A stretch of DNA of 64,000 nucleotides, taken from Lamellibrachia columna (lineage: Eukaryota > Annelida > Polychaeta > Sabellida > Siboglinidae). The notes below the pieces were generated by a model, which was given only the letters and a program-made list of their open reading frames with translations, was not told where the DNA came from and did no database searches. The DNA lies in contig OY759261.1 of the NCBI GenBank assembly GCA_963662155.1, positions 1,733,727 through 1,797,726 of the forward strand. Direction: 5' to 3'. This document shows positions 42,101-57,298 of the stretch, one piece after another; position 1 is the stretch's first letter; the number at the start of each line of letters is the position of its first letter. The translations under genes and the position numbers were made by a program.

Positions 42101-45100
42101 GATGTAGTTGAAGTTGCTGAAGTAGTATTAATAGTAATGGTAGTATTAGTATTAGTATAATTATTATTAGTATTATTATTGGCACTAATAGAGGCAGTAA
42201 TAGTAGTAGCAGCAGTAGTAGTATTAGTAAAAGTATTAGTAGTAGTATTACTGACATTAGTTGTAGTAGTAGTAGTAGTAGTAGTATAAACAGTAATAGT
42301 AATAGTAGTAGTAAAAATATTAATAAAATGGGTTGTAGTATTAATAGTTGCACTAGAATGTTTATAGTAGTAGTAGAACTTAGTAGTAGTAGTTGTAGTA
42401 GTAATAATAGAAGTATTAGTACTTGATGTTGTCTATGTAGAAGGACATGTCGGAGATTAATTCCGGTAGCAGAAGTCTCACCAAAATCTATATTAATACA
42501 AGCGCTGGTACAACTAACCATAATTGCCGTTGAATGTTTTTCAATATTTTACCACATGAATATATAGTAATGGAAATGTTAGGTGGGAATATTGAAATGT
42601 GATAAATGTTTGTTTTAGCATGTCCTCCTAACTGTGACGTGTGCTCCAGTCCTACAACTTGCACAGTTTGCACATATGGATACAAGTTGGAAAATAACTT
42701 TTGTAACGGTAAGTAATATAAATTTATGTTGAATTGGTAGTAGTAAATGTAAAGACGTATTTGCAGAGTTAGAAGTGTTAGAAATTGTAGTTGTGGTAGA
42801 TGTTGTAGCAGTTGTGCATTAGGTAGTTACAGAAGTAGTAACATTATAAGAAGTTGTAGTTTCAGTATTACTAGTAGTTGTAATAGTAAAAGTAACAAGA
42901 AGTAGTTGTAGTAGTAGTAGTAGTTGTAGTAGACGTAGAAGTAGTAATTGTAGAATTTTTATTAAAATATTAATATTATAAATGATAGTAATAGTAATAA
43001 TAGTAGTACTATTAATACTAGTAGTAGTAGTAGCCACGGTAGTATTTTTAATAATAGTATTAGTATTATTCGAATTATAAACAGTTGTAATCCAGGTGGT
43101 TGTAGTAATAGATCCAGTTGTAATCGTAGTTGTAGTAGTAGTAGAAGTAATAATAATAATAATAATAATAGTAGTAGTTTTAGTAATATTATTAGTATAA
43201 GTATTACTTGATGTTGTCTTTGTAGAAGAACAAGTTTGAGATTTATACAGATAGCAGTAGTCTCACCAAAATCAATATTAATGCAAGTGCTGGTACAACT
43301 AACCAAAATTACAGTGGAATATTTTTTTATGTTTTACTACAAGAAGAAAATGGTAGTATTATTAATAGTAGTTGAAGTGGTATTTTTATTAACAGTACCA
43401 TTAATATTTGTAAGGATAGTAGAAATATTTGTATATTAATGGAAAAATTTGAAGCAGTAGAAGAAGGTAAAATTGATGTAGAATTTCAGGCATTGTTTCT
43501 ACTACAACTACAAAATTGCAATGTCTATGCAAACAAGTGATGGATCTTTCACAGGGAATAATCATTTGTGATATTGGTTTGTTTTAGCATGTCCTGATAA
43601 CTGTGAAATCTGCACCAGTTCTACAACGTGCACAATTTGCAAGAGTGGATACGTGTTGGAAAATGACGTTTGTTACGGTAAGTAGTAGATTTTTTGTGGT
43701 ATTTGTAGTAGATAATTTAGAAAACCTATTCACAGAGTCAGTAACAGCAGTTATTGCATTTGAGGTAGATGTTGAAGCAGTTGTACTTGATATAGTTGCA
43801 GGTGTTGTTGTTGGTGTAGTAGTAGAAGTAGTAATAAAATTAATAGTTGTAGTAGCAGCAGCAATAATAGTAGTAATAGTAGTAGTAAAATATTAGTACT
43901 ATTATTAAGAGAAAACGTAGTTATAGTAATATTAGCAGTAGTAGAAAAAGTAGTTGCAATAGTAGTAGTAGTTGCCGTTGTTGTCTAGGTTGTAATAATA
44001 ATTAGTAGTAGAAATATAAGCAAAAGTAGTTGTATTGGTAGTGGTATTGAATGTTGTAGTGGTAATGGAATTGGAATTAAAAGTATTATTAATGATTGTA
44101 GCTGTATTTGTGTTCTTAGTAGTAGAAGTTGTAGAAGTAGGTATATTTGACGTAGAATTGAAGGCATTGTTTCTTCTACAACAACAAAAACTTTATGTAT
44201 ATGCAAACAAGAAACGGATATGTTACGGGGAATAATCAGTTTTGATATTTGTTTGTTTTAGCATGTCCTGTTAACTGTGACGTGTGCACCAGTCCTACAA
44301 CGTGCACAACTTGTTTGTATGGATACATGTTGGAAAATAACCTTTGTTACGGTAAGTAGTGGAATTTGTTGTGGTATTGGTAGTAGTTAATTTTGTAAAC
44401 CTATTCGTCGAGTTAGTTATAATAGCATTTGCTTTTGAAGTAGATGTTGTACTTGATGTAGTTGAAGTTGCTGTAGTAGTATTAATAGTAATGGTAGTAT
44501 TAGTATTAGTATAATTATTATTAGTATTATTATTGGCACTAGTAGAGGCAGTAATAGTAGTAGCAGCAGTAGTAGTATTAGTAAAAGTATTAGTAGTAGT
44601 ATTACTGACATTAGTTGTAGCAGTAGTAGTAGTAGTAGTATAAACAGTAATAGTAATAGTAGTAGTAAAAATATTAATAAAATGGGTTGTAGTATTAATA
44701 GTTGCACTAGAATGTTTATAGTAGTAGTAGAACTTAGTAGTAGTAGTTGTAGTAGTAATAATAGAAGTATTAGTACTTGATGTTGTCTATGTAGAAGGAC
44801 ATGTCGGAGATTAATTCCGGTAGCAGAAGTCTCACCAAAATCTATATTAATACAAGCGCTGGTACAACTAACCATAATTGCCGTTGAATGTTTTTCAATA
44901 TTTTACCACATGAATATATAGTAATGGAAATGTTAGGTGGGAATATTGAAATGTGATAAATGTTTGTTTTAGCATGTCCTCCTAACTGTGACGTGTGCTC
45001 CAGTCCTACAACTTGCACAGTTTGCACATATGGATACAAGTTGGAAAATAACTTTTGTAACGGTAAGTAATATAAATTTATGTTGAATTGGTAGTAGTAA

Positions 45101-48100
45101 ATGTAAAGACGTATTTGCAGAGTTAGAAGTGTTAGAAATTGTAGTTGTGGTAGATGTTGTAGCAGTTGTGCATTAGGTAGTTACAGAAGTAGTAACATTA
45201 TAAGAAGTTGTAGTTTCAGTATTACTAGTAGTTGTAATAGTAAAAGTAACAAGAAGTAGTTGTAGTAGTAGTAGTAGTTGTAGTAGACGTAGAAGTAGTA
45301 ATTGTAGAATTTTTATTAAAATATTAATATTATAAATGATAGTAACAGTAATAATAGTAGTACTATTAATACTAGTAGTAGTAGTAGCCACGGTAGTATT
45401 TTTAATAATAGTATTAGTATTATTCGAATTATAAACAGTTGTAATCCAGGTGGTTGTAGTAATAGATCCAGTTGTAATCGTAGTTGTAGTAGTAGTAGAA
45501 GTAATAATAATAATAATAATAATAGTAGTAGTTTTAGTAATATTATTAGTATAAGTATTACTTGATGTTGTCTTTGTAGAAGAACAAGTTTGAGATTTAT
45601 ACAGATAGCAGTAGTCTCACCAAAATCAATATTAATGCAAGTGCTGGTACAACTAACCAAAATTACAGTGGAATATTTTTTTATGTTTTACTACAAGAAG
45701 AAAATGGTAGTATTATTAATAGTAGTTGAAGTGGTATTTTTATTAACAGTACCATTAATATTTGTAAGGATAGTAGAAATATTTGTATATTAATGGAAAA
45801 ATTTGAAGCAGTAGAAGAAGGTAAAATTGATGTAGAATTTCAGGCATTGTTTCTACTACAACTACAAAATTGCAATGTCTATGCAAACAAGTGATGGATC
45901 TTTCACAGGGAATAATCATTTGTGATATTGGTTTGTTTTAGCATGTCCTGATAACTGTGAAATCTGCACCAGTCCTACAACGTGCACAATTTGCAAGAGT
46001 GGATACGTGTTGGAAAATGACGTTTGTTACGGTAAGTAGTAGATTTTTTGTGGTATTTGTAGTAGATAATTTAGAAAACCTATTCACAGAGTCAGTAACA
46101 GCAGTTATTGCATTTGAGGTAGATGTTGAAGCAGTTGTACTTGATATAGTTGCAGGTGTTGTTGTTGGTGTAGTAGTAGAAGTAGTAATAAAATTAATAG
46201 TTGTAGTAGCAGCAGCAATAATAGTAGTAATAGTAGTAGTAAAATATTAGTACTATTATTAAGAGAAAACGTAGTTATAGTAATATTAGCAGTAGTAGAA
46301 AAAGTAGTTGCAATAGTAGTAGTAGTTGCCGTTGTTGTCTAGGTTGTAATAATAATTAGTAGTAGAAATATAAGCAAAAGTAGTTGTATTGGTAGTGGTA
46401 TTGAATGTTGTAGTGGTAATGGAATTGGAATTAAAAGTATTATTAATGATTGTAGCTGTATTTGTGTTCTTAGTAGTAGAAGTTGTAGAAGTAGGTATAT
46501 TTGACGTAGAATTGAAGGCATTGTTTCTTCTACAACAACAAAAACTTTATGTATATGCAAACAAGAAACGGATATGTTACGGGGAATAATCAGTTTTGAT
46601 ATTTGTTTGTTTTAGCATGTCCTGTTAACTGTGACGTGTGCACCAGTCCTACAACGTGCACAACTTGTTTGTATGGATACATGTTGGAAAATAACCTTTG
46701 TTACGGTAAGTAGTGGAATTTGTTGTGGTATTGGTAGTAGTTAATTTTGTAAACCTATTCGTCGAGTTAGTTATAATAGCATTTGCTTTTGAAGTAGATG
46801 TTGTACTTGATGTAGTTGAAGTTGCTGTAGTAGTATTAATAGTAATGGTAGTATTAGTATTAGTATAATTATTATTAGTATTATTATTGGCACTAGTAGA
46901 GGCAGTAATAGTAGTAGCAGCAGTAGTAGTATTAGTAAAAGTATTAGTAGTAGTATTACTGACATTAGTTGTAGCAGTAGTAGTAGTAGTAGTATAAACA
47001 GTAATAGTAATAGTAGTAGTAAAAATATTAATAAAATGGGTTGTAGTATTAATAGTTGCACTAGAATGTTTATAGTAGTAGTAGAACTTAGTAGTAGTAG
47101 TTGTAGTAGTAATAATAGAAGTATTAGTACTTGATGTTGTCTATGTAGAAGGACATGTCGGAGATTAATTCCGGTAGCAGAAGTCTCACCAAAATCTATA
47201 TTAATACAAGCGCTGGTACAACTAACCATAATTGCCGTTGAATGTTTTTCAATATTTTACCACATGAATATATAGTAATGGAAATGTTAGGTGGGAATAT
47301 TGAAATGTGATAAATGTTTGTTTTAGCATGTCCTCCTAACTGTGACGTGTGCTCCAGTCCTACAACTTGCACAGTTTGCACATATGGATACAAGTTGGAA
47401 AATAACTTTTGTAACGGTAAGTAATATAAATTTATGTTGAATTGGTAGTAGTAAATGTAAAGACGTATTTGCAGAGTTAGAAGTGTTAGAAATTGTAGTT
47501 GTGGTAGATGTTGTAGCAGTTGTGCATTAGGTAGTTACAGAAGTAGTAACATTATAAGAAGTTGTAGTTTCAGTATTACTAGTAGTTGTAATAGTAAAAG
47601 TAACAAGAAGTAGTTGTAGTAGTAGTAGTTGTAGTAGACGTAGAAGTAGTAATTGTAGAATTTGTATTAAAATATTAATATTATAAATGATAGTAATAGT
47701 AATAATAGTAGTACTATTAATACTAGTAGTAGTAGTAGCCACTGTAGTATTTTTAATAATAGTATTAGTATTATTCGAATTATAAACAGTTGTAATCCAG
47801 GTGGTTGTAGTAATAGATCCAGTTGTAATCGTAGTTGTAGTAGTAGTAGAAGTAATAATAATAATAATAATAATAGTAGTAGTTTTAGTAATATTATTAG
47901 TATAAGTATTACTTGATGTTGTCTTTGTAGAAGAACAAGTTTGAGATTTATACAGATAGCAGTAGTCTCACCAAAATCAATATTAATGCAAGTGCTGGTA
48001 CAACTAACCAAAATTACAGTGGAATATTTTTTTATGTTTTACTACAAGAAGAAAATGGTAGTATTATTAATAGTAGTTGAAGTGGTATTTTTATTAACAG

Positions 48101-51100
48101 TACCATTAATATTTGTAAGGATAGTAGAAATATTTGAATATTAATGGAAAAATTTGAAGCAGTAGAAGAAGGTAAAATTGATGTAGAATTTCAGGCATTG
48201 TTTCTACTACAACTACAAAATTGCAATGTCTATGCAAACAAGTGATGGATCTTTCACAGGGAATAATCATTTGTGATATTGGTTTGTTTTAGCATGTCCT
48301 GATAACTGTGAAATCTGCACCAGTCCTACAACGTGCACAATTTGCAAGAGTGGATACGTGTTGGAAAATGACGTTTGTTACGGTAAGTAGTAGATTTTTT
48401 GTGGTATTTGTAGTAGATAATTTAGAAAACCTATTCACAGAGTCAGTAACAGCAGTTATTGCATTTGAGGTAGATGTTGAAGCAGTTGTACTTGATATAG
48501 TTGCAGGTGTTGTTGTTGGTGTAGTAGTAGAAGTAGTAATAAAATTAATAGTTGTAGTAGCAGCAGCAATAATAGTAGTAATAGTAGTAGTAAAATATTA
48601 GTACTATTATTAAGAGAAAACGTAGTTATAGTAATATTAGCAGTAGTAGAAAAAGTAGTTGCAATAGTAGTAGTAGTTGCCGTTGTTGTCTAGGTTGTAA
48701 TAATAATTAGTAGTAGAAATATAAGCAAAAGTAGTTGTATTGGTAGTGGTATTGAATGTTGTAGTGATAATGGAATTGGAATTAAAAGTAGTATTAATGA
48801 TTGTAGCTGTATTTGTGTTCTTAGTAGTAGAAGTTGTAGAAGTAGGTATATTTGACGTAGAATTGAAGGCATTGTTTCTTCTACAACAACAAAAACTTTA
48901 TGTATATGCAAACAAGAAACGGATATGTTACGGGGAATAATCAGTTTTGATATTTGTTTGTTTTAGCATGTCCTGTTAACTGTGACGTGTGCACCAGTCC
49001 TACAACGTGCACAACTTGTTTGTATGGATACATGTTGGAAAATAACCTTTGTTACGGTAAGTAGTGGAATTTGTTGTGGTATTGGTAGTAGTTAATTTTG
49101 TAAACCTATTCGTCGAGTTAGTTATAATAGCATTTGCTTTTGAAGTAGATGTTGTACTTGATGTAGTTGAAGTTGCTGTAGTAGTATTAATAGTAATGGT
49201 AGTATTAGTATTAGTATAATTATTATTAGTATTATTATTGGCACTAGTAGAGGCAGTAATAGTAGTAGCAGCAGTAGTAGTATTAGTAAAAGTATTAGTA
49301 GTAGTATTACTGACATTAGTTGTAGCAGTAGTAGTAGTAGTAGTATAAACAGTAATAGTAATAGTAGTAGTAAAAATATTAATAAAATGGGTTGTAGTAT
49401 TAATAGTTGCACTAGAATGTTTATAGTAGTAGTAGAACTTAGTAGTAGTAGTTGTAGTAGTAATAATAGAAGTATTAGTACTTGATGTTGTCTATGTAGA
49501 AGGACATGTCGGAGATTAATTCCGGTAGCAGAAGTCTCACCAAAATCTATATTAATACAAGCGCTGGTACAACTAACCATAATTGCCGTTGAATGTTTTT
49601 CAATATTTTACCACATGAATATATAGTAATGGAAATGTTAGGTGGGAATATTGAAATGTGATAAATGTTTGTTTTAGCATGTCCTCCTAACTGTGACGTG
49701 TGCTCCAGTCCTACAACTTGCACAGTTTGCACATATGGATACAAGTTGGAAAATAACTTTTGTAACGGTAAGTAATATAAATTTATGTTGAATTGGTAGT
49801 AGTAAATGTAAAGACGTATTTGCAGAGTTAGAAGTGTTAGAAATTGTAGTTGTGGTAGATGTTGTAGCAGTTGTGCATTAGGTAGTTACAGAAGTAGTAA
49901 CATTATAAGAAGTTGTAGTTTCAGTATTACTAGTAGTTGTAATAGTAAAAGTAACAAGAAGTAGTTGTAGTAGTAGTAGTAGTTGTAGTAGACGTAGAAG
50001 TAGTAATTGTAGAATTTTTATTAAAATATTAATATTATAAATGATAGTAATAGTAATAATAGTAGTACTATTAATACTAGTAGTAGTAGTAGCCACGGTA
50101 GTATTTTTAATAATAGTATTAGTATTATTCGAATTATAAACAGTTGTAATCCAGGTGGTTGTAGTAATAGATCCAGTTGTAATCGTAGTTGTAGTAGTAG
50201 TAGAAGTAATAATAATAATAATAATAATAATAGTAGTAGTTTTAGTAATATTATTAGTATAAGTATTACTTGATGTTGTCTTTGTAGAAGAACAAGTTTG
50301 AGATTTATACAGATAGCAGTAGTCTCACCAAAATCAATATTAATGCAAGTGCTGGTACAACTAACCAAAATTACAGTGGAATATTTTTTTATGTTTTACT
50401 ACAAGAAGAAAATGGTAGTATTATTAATAGTAGTTGAAGTGGTATTTTTATTAACAGTACCATTAATATTTGTAAGGATAGTAGAAATATTTGTATATTA
50501 ATGGAAAAATTTGAAGCAGTAGAAGAAGGTAAAATTGATGTAGAATTTCAGGCATTGTTTCTACTACAACTACAAAATTGCAATGTCTATGCAAACAAGT
50601 GATGGATCTTTCACAGGGAATAATCATTTGTGATATTGGTTTGTTTTAGCATGTCCTGATAACTGTGAAATCTGCACCAGTCCTACAACGTGCACAATTT
50701 GCAAGAGTGGATACGTGTTGGAAAATGACGTTTGTTACGGTAAGTAGTAGATTTTTTGTGGTATTTGTAGTAGATAATTTAGAAAACCTATTCACAGAGT
50801 CAGTAACAGCAGTTATTGCATTTGAGGTAGATGTTGAAGCAGTTGTACTTGATATAGTTGCAGGTGTTGTTGTTGGTGTAGTAGTAGAAGTAGTAATAAC
50901 ATTAATAGTTGTAGTAGCAGCAGCAATAATAGTAGTAATAATAGTAGTAAAATATTAGTACTATTATTAAGAGAAAACGTAGTTATAGTAATATTAGCAG
51001 TAGTAGAAAAAGTAGTTGCAATAGTAGTAGTAGTTGCCGTTGTTGTCTAGGTTGTAATAATAATTAGTAGTAGAAATATAAGCAAAAGTAGTTGTATTGG

Positions 51101-54100
51101 TAGTGGTATTGAATGTTGTAGTGGTAATGGAATTGGAATTAAAAGTAGTATTAATGATTGTAGCTGTATTTGTGTTCTTAGTAGTAGAAGTTGTAGAAGT
51201 AGGTATATTTGACGTAGAATTGAAGGCATTGTTTCTTCTACAACAACAAAAACTTTATGTATATGCAAACAAGAAACGGATATGTTACGGGGAATAATCA
51301 GTTTTGATATTTGTTTGTTTTAGCATGTCCTGTTAACTGTGACGTGTGCACCAGTCCTACAACGTGCACAACTTGTTTGTATGGATACATGTTGGAAAAT
51401 AACCTTTGTTACGGTAAGTAGTGGAATTTGTTGTGGTATTGGTAGTAGTTAATTTTGTAAACCTATTCGTCGAGTTAGTTATAATAGCATTTGCTTTTGA
51501 AGTAGATGTTGTACTTGATGTAGTTGAAGTTGCTGAAGTAGTATTAATAGTAATGGTAGTATTAGTATTAGTATAATTATTATTAGTATTATTATTGGCA
51601 CTAATAGAGGCAGTAATAGTAGTAGCAGCAGTAGTAGTATTAGTAAAAGTATTAGTAGTAGTATTACTGACATTAGTTGTAGTAGTAGTAGTAGTAGTAG
51701 TATAAACAGTAATAGTAATAGTAGTAGTAAAAATATTAATAAAATGGGTTGTAGTATTAATAGTTGCACTAGAATGTTTATAGTAGTAGTAGAACTTAGT
51801 AGTAGTAGTTGTAGTAGTAATAATAGAAGTATTAGTACTTGATGTTGTCTATGTAGAAGGACATGTCGGAGATTAATTCCGGTAGCAGAAGTCTCACCAA
51901 AATCTATATTAATACAAGCGCTGGTACAACTAACCATAATTGCCGTTGAATGTTTTTCAATATTTTACCACATGAATATATAGTAATGGAAATGTTAGGT
52001 GGGAATATTGAAATGTGATAAATGTTTGTTTTAGCATGTCCTCCTAACTGTGACGTGTGCTCCAGTCCTACAACTTGCACAGTTTGCACATATGGATACA
52101 AGTTGGAAAATAACTTTTGTAACGGTAAGTAATATAAATTTATGTTGAATTGGTAGTAGTAAATGTAAAGACGTATTTGCAGAGTTAGAAGTGTTAGAAA
52201 TTGTAGTTGTGGTAGATGTTGTAGCAGTTGTGCATTAGGTAGTTACAGAAGTAGTAACATTATAAGAAGTTGTAGTTTCAGTATTACTAGTAGTTGTAAT
52301 AGTAAAAGTAACAAGAAGTAGTTGTAGTAGTAGTAGTAGTTGTAGTAGACGTAGAAGTAGTAATTGTAGAATTTTTATTAAAATATTAATATTATAAATG
52401 ATAGTAATAGTAATAATAGTAGTACTATTAATACTAGTAGTAGTAGTAGCCACGGTAGTATTTTTAATAATAGTATTAGTATTATTCGAATTATAAACAG
52501 TTGTAATCCAGGTGGTTGTAGTAATAGATCCAGTTGTAATCGTAGTTGTAGTAGTAGTAGAAGTAATAATAATAATAATAATAATAGTAGTAGTTTTAGT
52601 AATATTATTAGTATAAGTATTACTTGATGTTGTCTTTGTAGAAGAACAAGTTTGAGATTTATACAGATAGCAGTAGTCTCACCAAAATCAATATTAATGC
52701 AAGTGCTGGTACAACTAACCAAAATTACAGTGGAATATTTTTTTATGTTTTACTACAAGAAGAAAATGGTAGTATTATTAATAGTAGTTGAAGTGGTATT
52801 TTTATTAACAGTACCATTAATATTTGTAAGGATAGTAGAAATATTTGTATATTAATGGAAAAATTTGAAGCAGTAGAAGAAGGTAAAATTGATGTAGAAT
52901 TTCAGGCATTGTTTCTACTACAACTACAAAATTGCAATGTCTATGCAAACAAGTGATGGATCTTTCACAGGGAATAATCATTTGTGATATTGGTTTGTTT
53001 TAGCATGTCCTGATAACTGTGAAATCTGCACCAGTCCTACAACGTGCACAATTTGCAAGAGTGGATACGTGTTGGAAAATGACGTTTGTTACGGTAAGTA
53101 GTAGATTTTTTGTGGTATTTGTAGTAGATAATTTAGAAAACCTATTCACAGAGTCAGTAACAGCAGTTATTGCATTTGAGGTAGATGTTGAAGCAGTTGT
53201 ACTTGATATAGTTGCAGGTGTTGTTGTTGGTGTAGTAGTAGAAGTAGTAATAAAATTAATAGTTGTAGTAGCAGCAGCAATAATAGTAGTAATAGTAGTA
53301 GTAAAATATTAGTACTATTATTAAGAGAAAACGTAGTTATAGTAATATTAGCAGTAGTAGAAAAAGTAGTTGCAATAGTAGTAGTAGTTGCCGTTGTTGT
53401 CTAGGTTGTAATAATAATTAGTAGTAGAAATATAAGCAAAAGTAGTTGTATTGGTAGTGGTATTGAATGTTGTAGTGGTAATGGAATTGGAATTAAAAGT
53501 AGTATTAATGATTGTAGCTGTATTTGTGTTCTTAGTAGTAGAAGTTGTAGAAGTAGGTATATTTGACGTAGAATTGAAGGCATTGTTTCTTCTACAACAA
53601 CAAAAACTTTATGTATATGCAAACAAGAAACGGATATGTTACGGGGAATAATCAGTTTTGATATTTGTTTGTTTTAGCATGTCCTGTTAACTGTGACGTG
53701 TGCACCAGTCCTACAACGTGCACAACTTGTTTGTATGGATACATGTTGGAAAATAACCTTTGTTACGGTAAGTAGTGGAATTTGTTGTGGTATTGGTAGT
53801 AGTTAATTTTGTAAACCTATTCGTCGAGTTAGTTATAATAGCATTTGCTTTTGAAGTAGATGTTGTACTTGATGTAGTTGAAGTTGCTGTAGTAGTATTA
53901 ATAGTAATGGTAGTATTAGTATTAGTATAATTATTATTAGTATTATTATTGGCACTAGTAGAGGCAGTAATAGTAGTAGCAGCAGTAGTAGTATTAGTAA
54001 AAGTATTAGTAGTAGTATTACTGACATTAGTTGTAGCAGTAGTAGTAGTAGTAGTATAAACAGTAATAGTAATAGTAGTAGTAAAAATATTAATAAAATG

Positions 54101-57100
54101 GGTTGTAGTATTAATAGTTGCACTAGAATGTTTATAGTAGTAGTATAACTTAGTAGTAGTAGTTGTAGTAGTAATAATAGAAGTATTAATACTTGATGTT
54201 GTCTATGTAGAAGGACATGTCGGAGATTAATTCCGGTAGCAGAAGTCTCACCAAAATCTATATTAATACAAGCGCTGGTACAACTAACCATAATTGCCGT
54301 TGAATGTTTTTCAATATTTTACCACAATGGTAAAATGGTAATGGAAATGTTAGGTGGGAATATTGAAATGTGATAAATGTTTGTTTTAGCATGTCCTCCT
54401 AACTGTGACGTGTGCTCCAGTCCTACAACTTGCACAGTTTGCACATATGGATACAAGTTGGAAAATAACTTTTGTAACGGTAAGTAATATAAATTTATGT
54501 TGAATTGGTAGTAGTAAATGTAAAGACGTATTTGCAGAGTTAGAAGTGTTAGAAATTGTAGTTGTGGTAGATGTTGTAGCAGTTGTGCATTAGGTAGTTA
54601 CAGAAGTAGTAACATTATAAGAAGTTGTAGTTTCAGTATTACTAGTAGTTGTAATAGTAAAAGTAACAAGAAGTAGTTGTAGTAGTAGTAGTTGTAGTAG
54701 ACGTAGAAGTAGTAATTGTAGAATTTTTATTAAAATATTAATATTATAAATGATAGTAATAGTAATAATAGTAGTACTATTAATACTAGTAGTAGTAGTA
54801 GCCACGGTAGTATTTTTAATAATAGTATTAGTATTATTCGAATTATAAACAGTTGTAATCCAGGTGGTTGTAGTAATAGATCCAGTTGTAATCGTAGTTG
54901 TAGTAGTAGTAGAAGTAATAATAATAATAATAATAATAGTAGTAGTTTTAGTAATATTATTAGTATAAGTATTACTTGATGTTGTCTTTGTAGAAGAACA
55001 AGTTTGAGATTTATACAGATAGCAGTAGTCTCACCAAAATCAATATTAATGCAAGTGCTGGTACAACTAACCAAAATTACAGTGGAATATTTTTTTATGT
55101 TTTACTACAAGAAGAAAATGGTAGTATTATTAATAGTAGTTGAAGTGGTATTTTTATTAACAGTACCATTAATATTTGTAAGGATAGTAGAAATATTTGT
55201 ATATTAATGGAAAAATTTGAAGCAGTAGAAGAAGGTAAAATTGATGTAGAATTTCAGGCATTGTTTCTACTACAACTACAAAATTGCAATGTCTATGCAA
55301 ACAAGTGATGGATCTTTCACAGGGAATAATCATTTGTGATATTGGTTTGTTTTAGCATGTCCTGATAACTGTGAAATCTGCACCAGTCCTACAACGTGCA
55401 CAATTTGCAAGAGTGGATACGTGTTGGAAAATGACGTTTGTTACGGTAAGTAGTAGATTTTTTGTGGTATTTGTAGTAGATAATTTTGAAAACCTATTCA
55501 CAGAGTCAGTAACAGCAGTTATTGCATTTGAGGTAGATGTTGAAGCAGTTGTACTTGATATAGTTGCAGGTGTTGTTGTTGGTGTAGTAGTAGAAGTAGT
55601 AATAAAATTAATAGTTGTAGTAGCAGCAGCAATAATAGTAGTAATAGTAGTAGTAAAATATTAGTACTATTATTAAGAGAAAACGTAGTTATAGTAATAT
55701 TAGCAGTAGTAGAAAAAGTAGTTGCAATAGTAGTAGTAGTTGCCGTCGTTGTCTAGGTTGTAATAATAATTAGTAGTAGAAATATAAGCAAAAGTAGTTG
55801 TATTGGTAGTGGTATTGAATGTTGTAGTGGTAATGGAATTGGAATTAAAAGTAGTATTAATGATTGTCGCTGTATTTGTGTTCTTAGTAGTAGAAGTTGT
55901 AGAAGTAGGTATATTTGACGTAGAATTGAAGGCATTGTTTCTTCTACAACAACAAAAACTTTATGTATATGCAAACAAGAAACGGATATGTTACGGGGAA
56001 TAATCAGTTTTGATATTTGTTTGTTTTAGCATGTCCTGTTAACTGTGACGTGTGCACCAGTCCTACAACGTGCACAACTTGTTTGTATGGATACATGTTG
56101 GAAAATAACCTTTGTTACGGTAAGTAGTGGAATTTGTTGTGGTATTGGTAGTAGTTAATTTTGTAAACTTATTCGTCGAGTTAGTTATAATAGCATTTGC
56201 TTTTGAAGTAGATGTTGTACTTGATGTAGTTGAAGTTGCTGTAGTAGTATTAATAGTAATGGTAGTATTAGTATTAGTATAATTATTATTAGTATTATTA
56301 TTGGCACTAGTAGAGGCAGTAATAGTAGTAGCAGCAGTAGTAGTATTAGTAAAAGTATTAGTAGTAGTATTACTGACATTAGTTGTAGCAGTAGTAGTAG
56401 TAGTAGTATAAACAGTAATAGTAATAGTAGTAGTAAAAATATTAATAAAATGGGTTGTAGTATTAATAGTTGCACTAGAATGTTTATAGTAGTAGTAGAA
56501 CTTAGTAGTAGTAGTTGTAGTAGTAATAATAGAAGTATTAGTACTTGATGTTGTCTATGTAGAAGGACATGTCGGAGATTAATTCCGGTAGCAGAAGTCT
56601 CACCAAAATCTATATTAATACAAGCGCTGGTACAACTAACCATAATTGCCGTTGAATGTTTTTCAATATTTTACCACATGAATATATAGTAATGGAAATG
56701 TTAGGTGGGAATATTGAAATGTGATAAATGTTTGTTTTAGCATGTCCTCCTAACTGTGACGTGTGCTCCAGTCCTACAACTTGCACAGTTTGCACATATG
56801 GATACAAGTTGGAAAATAACTTTTGTAACGGTAAGTAATATAAATTTATGTTGAATTGGTAGTAGTAAATGTAAAGACGTATTTGCAGAGTTAGAAGTGT
56901 TAGAAATTGTAGTTGTGGTAGATGTTGTAGCAGTTGTGCATTAGGTAGTTACAGAAGTAGTAACATTATAAGAAGTTGTAGTTTCAGTATTACTAGTAGT
57001 TGTAATAGTAAAAGTAACAAGAAGTAGTTGTAGTAGTAGTAGTTGTAGTAGACGTAGAAATAGTAATTGTAGAATTTGTATTAAAATATTAATATTATAA

Positions 57101-57265
57101 ATGATAGTAATAGTAATAATAGTAGTACTATTAATACTAGTAGTAGTAGTAGCCACGGTAGTATTTTTAATAATAGTATTAGTATTATTCGAATTATAGA
57201 CAGTTGTAATTCAGGTGGTTGTAGTAATAGATCCAGTTGTAATCGTAGTTGTAGTAGTAGTAGAA

Positions 57266-57298
<33 letters not shown>

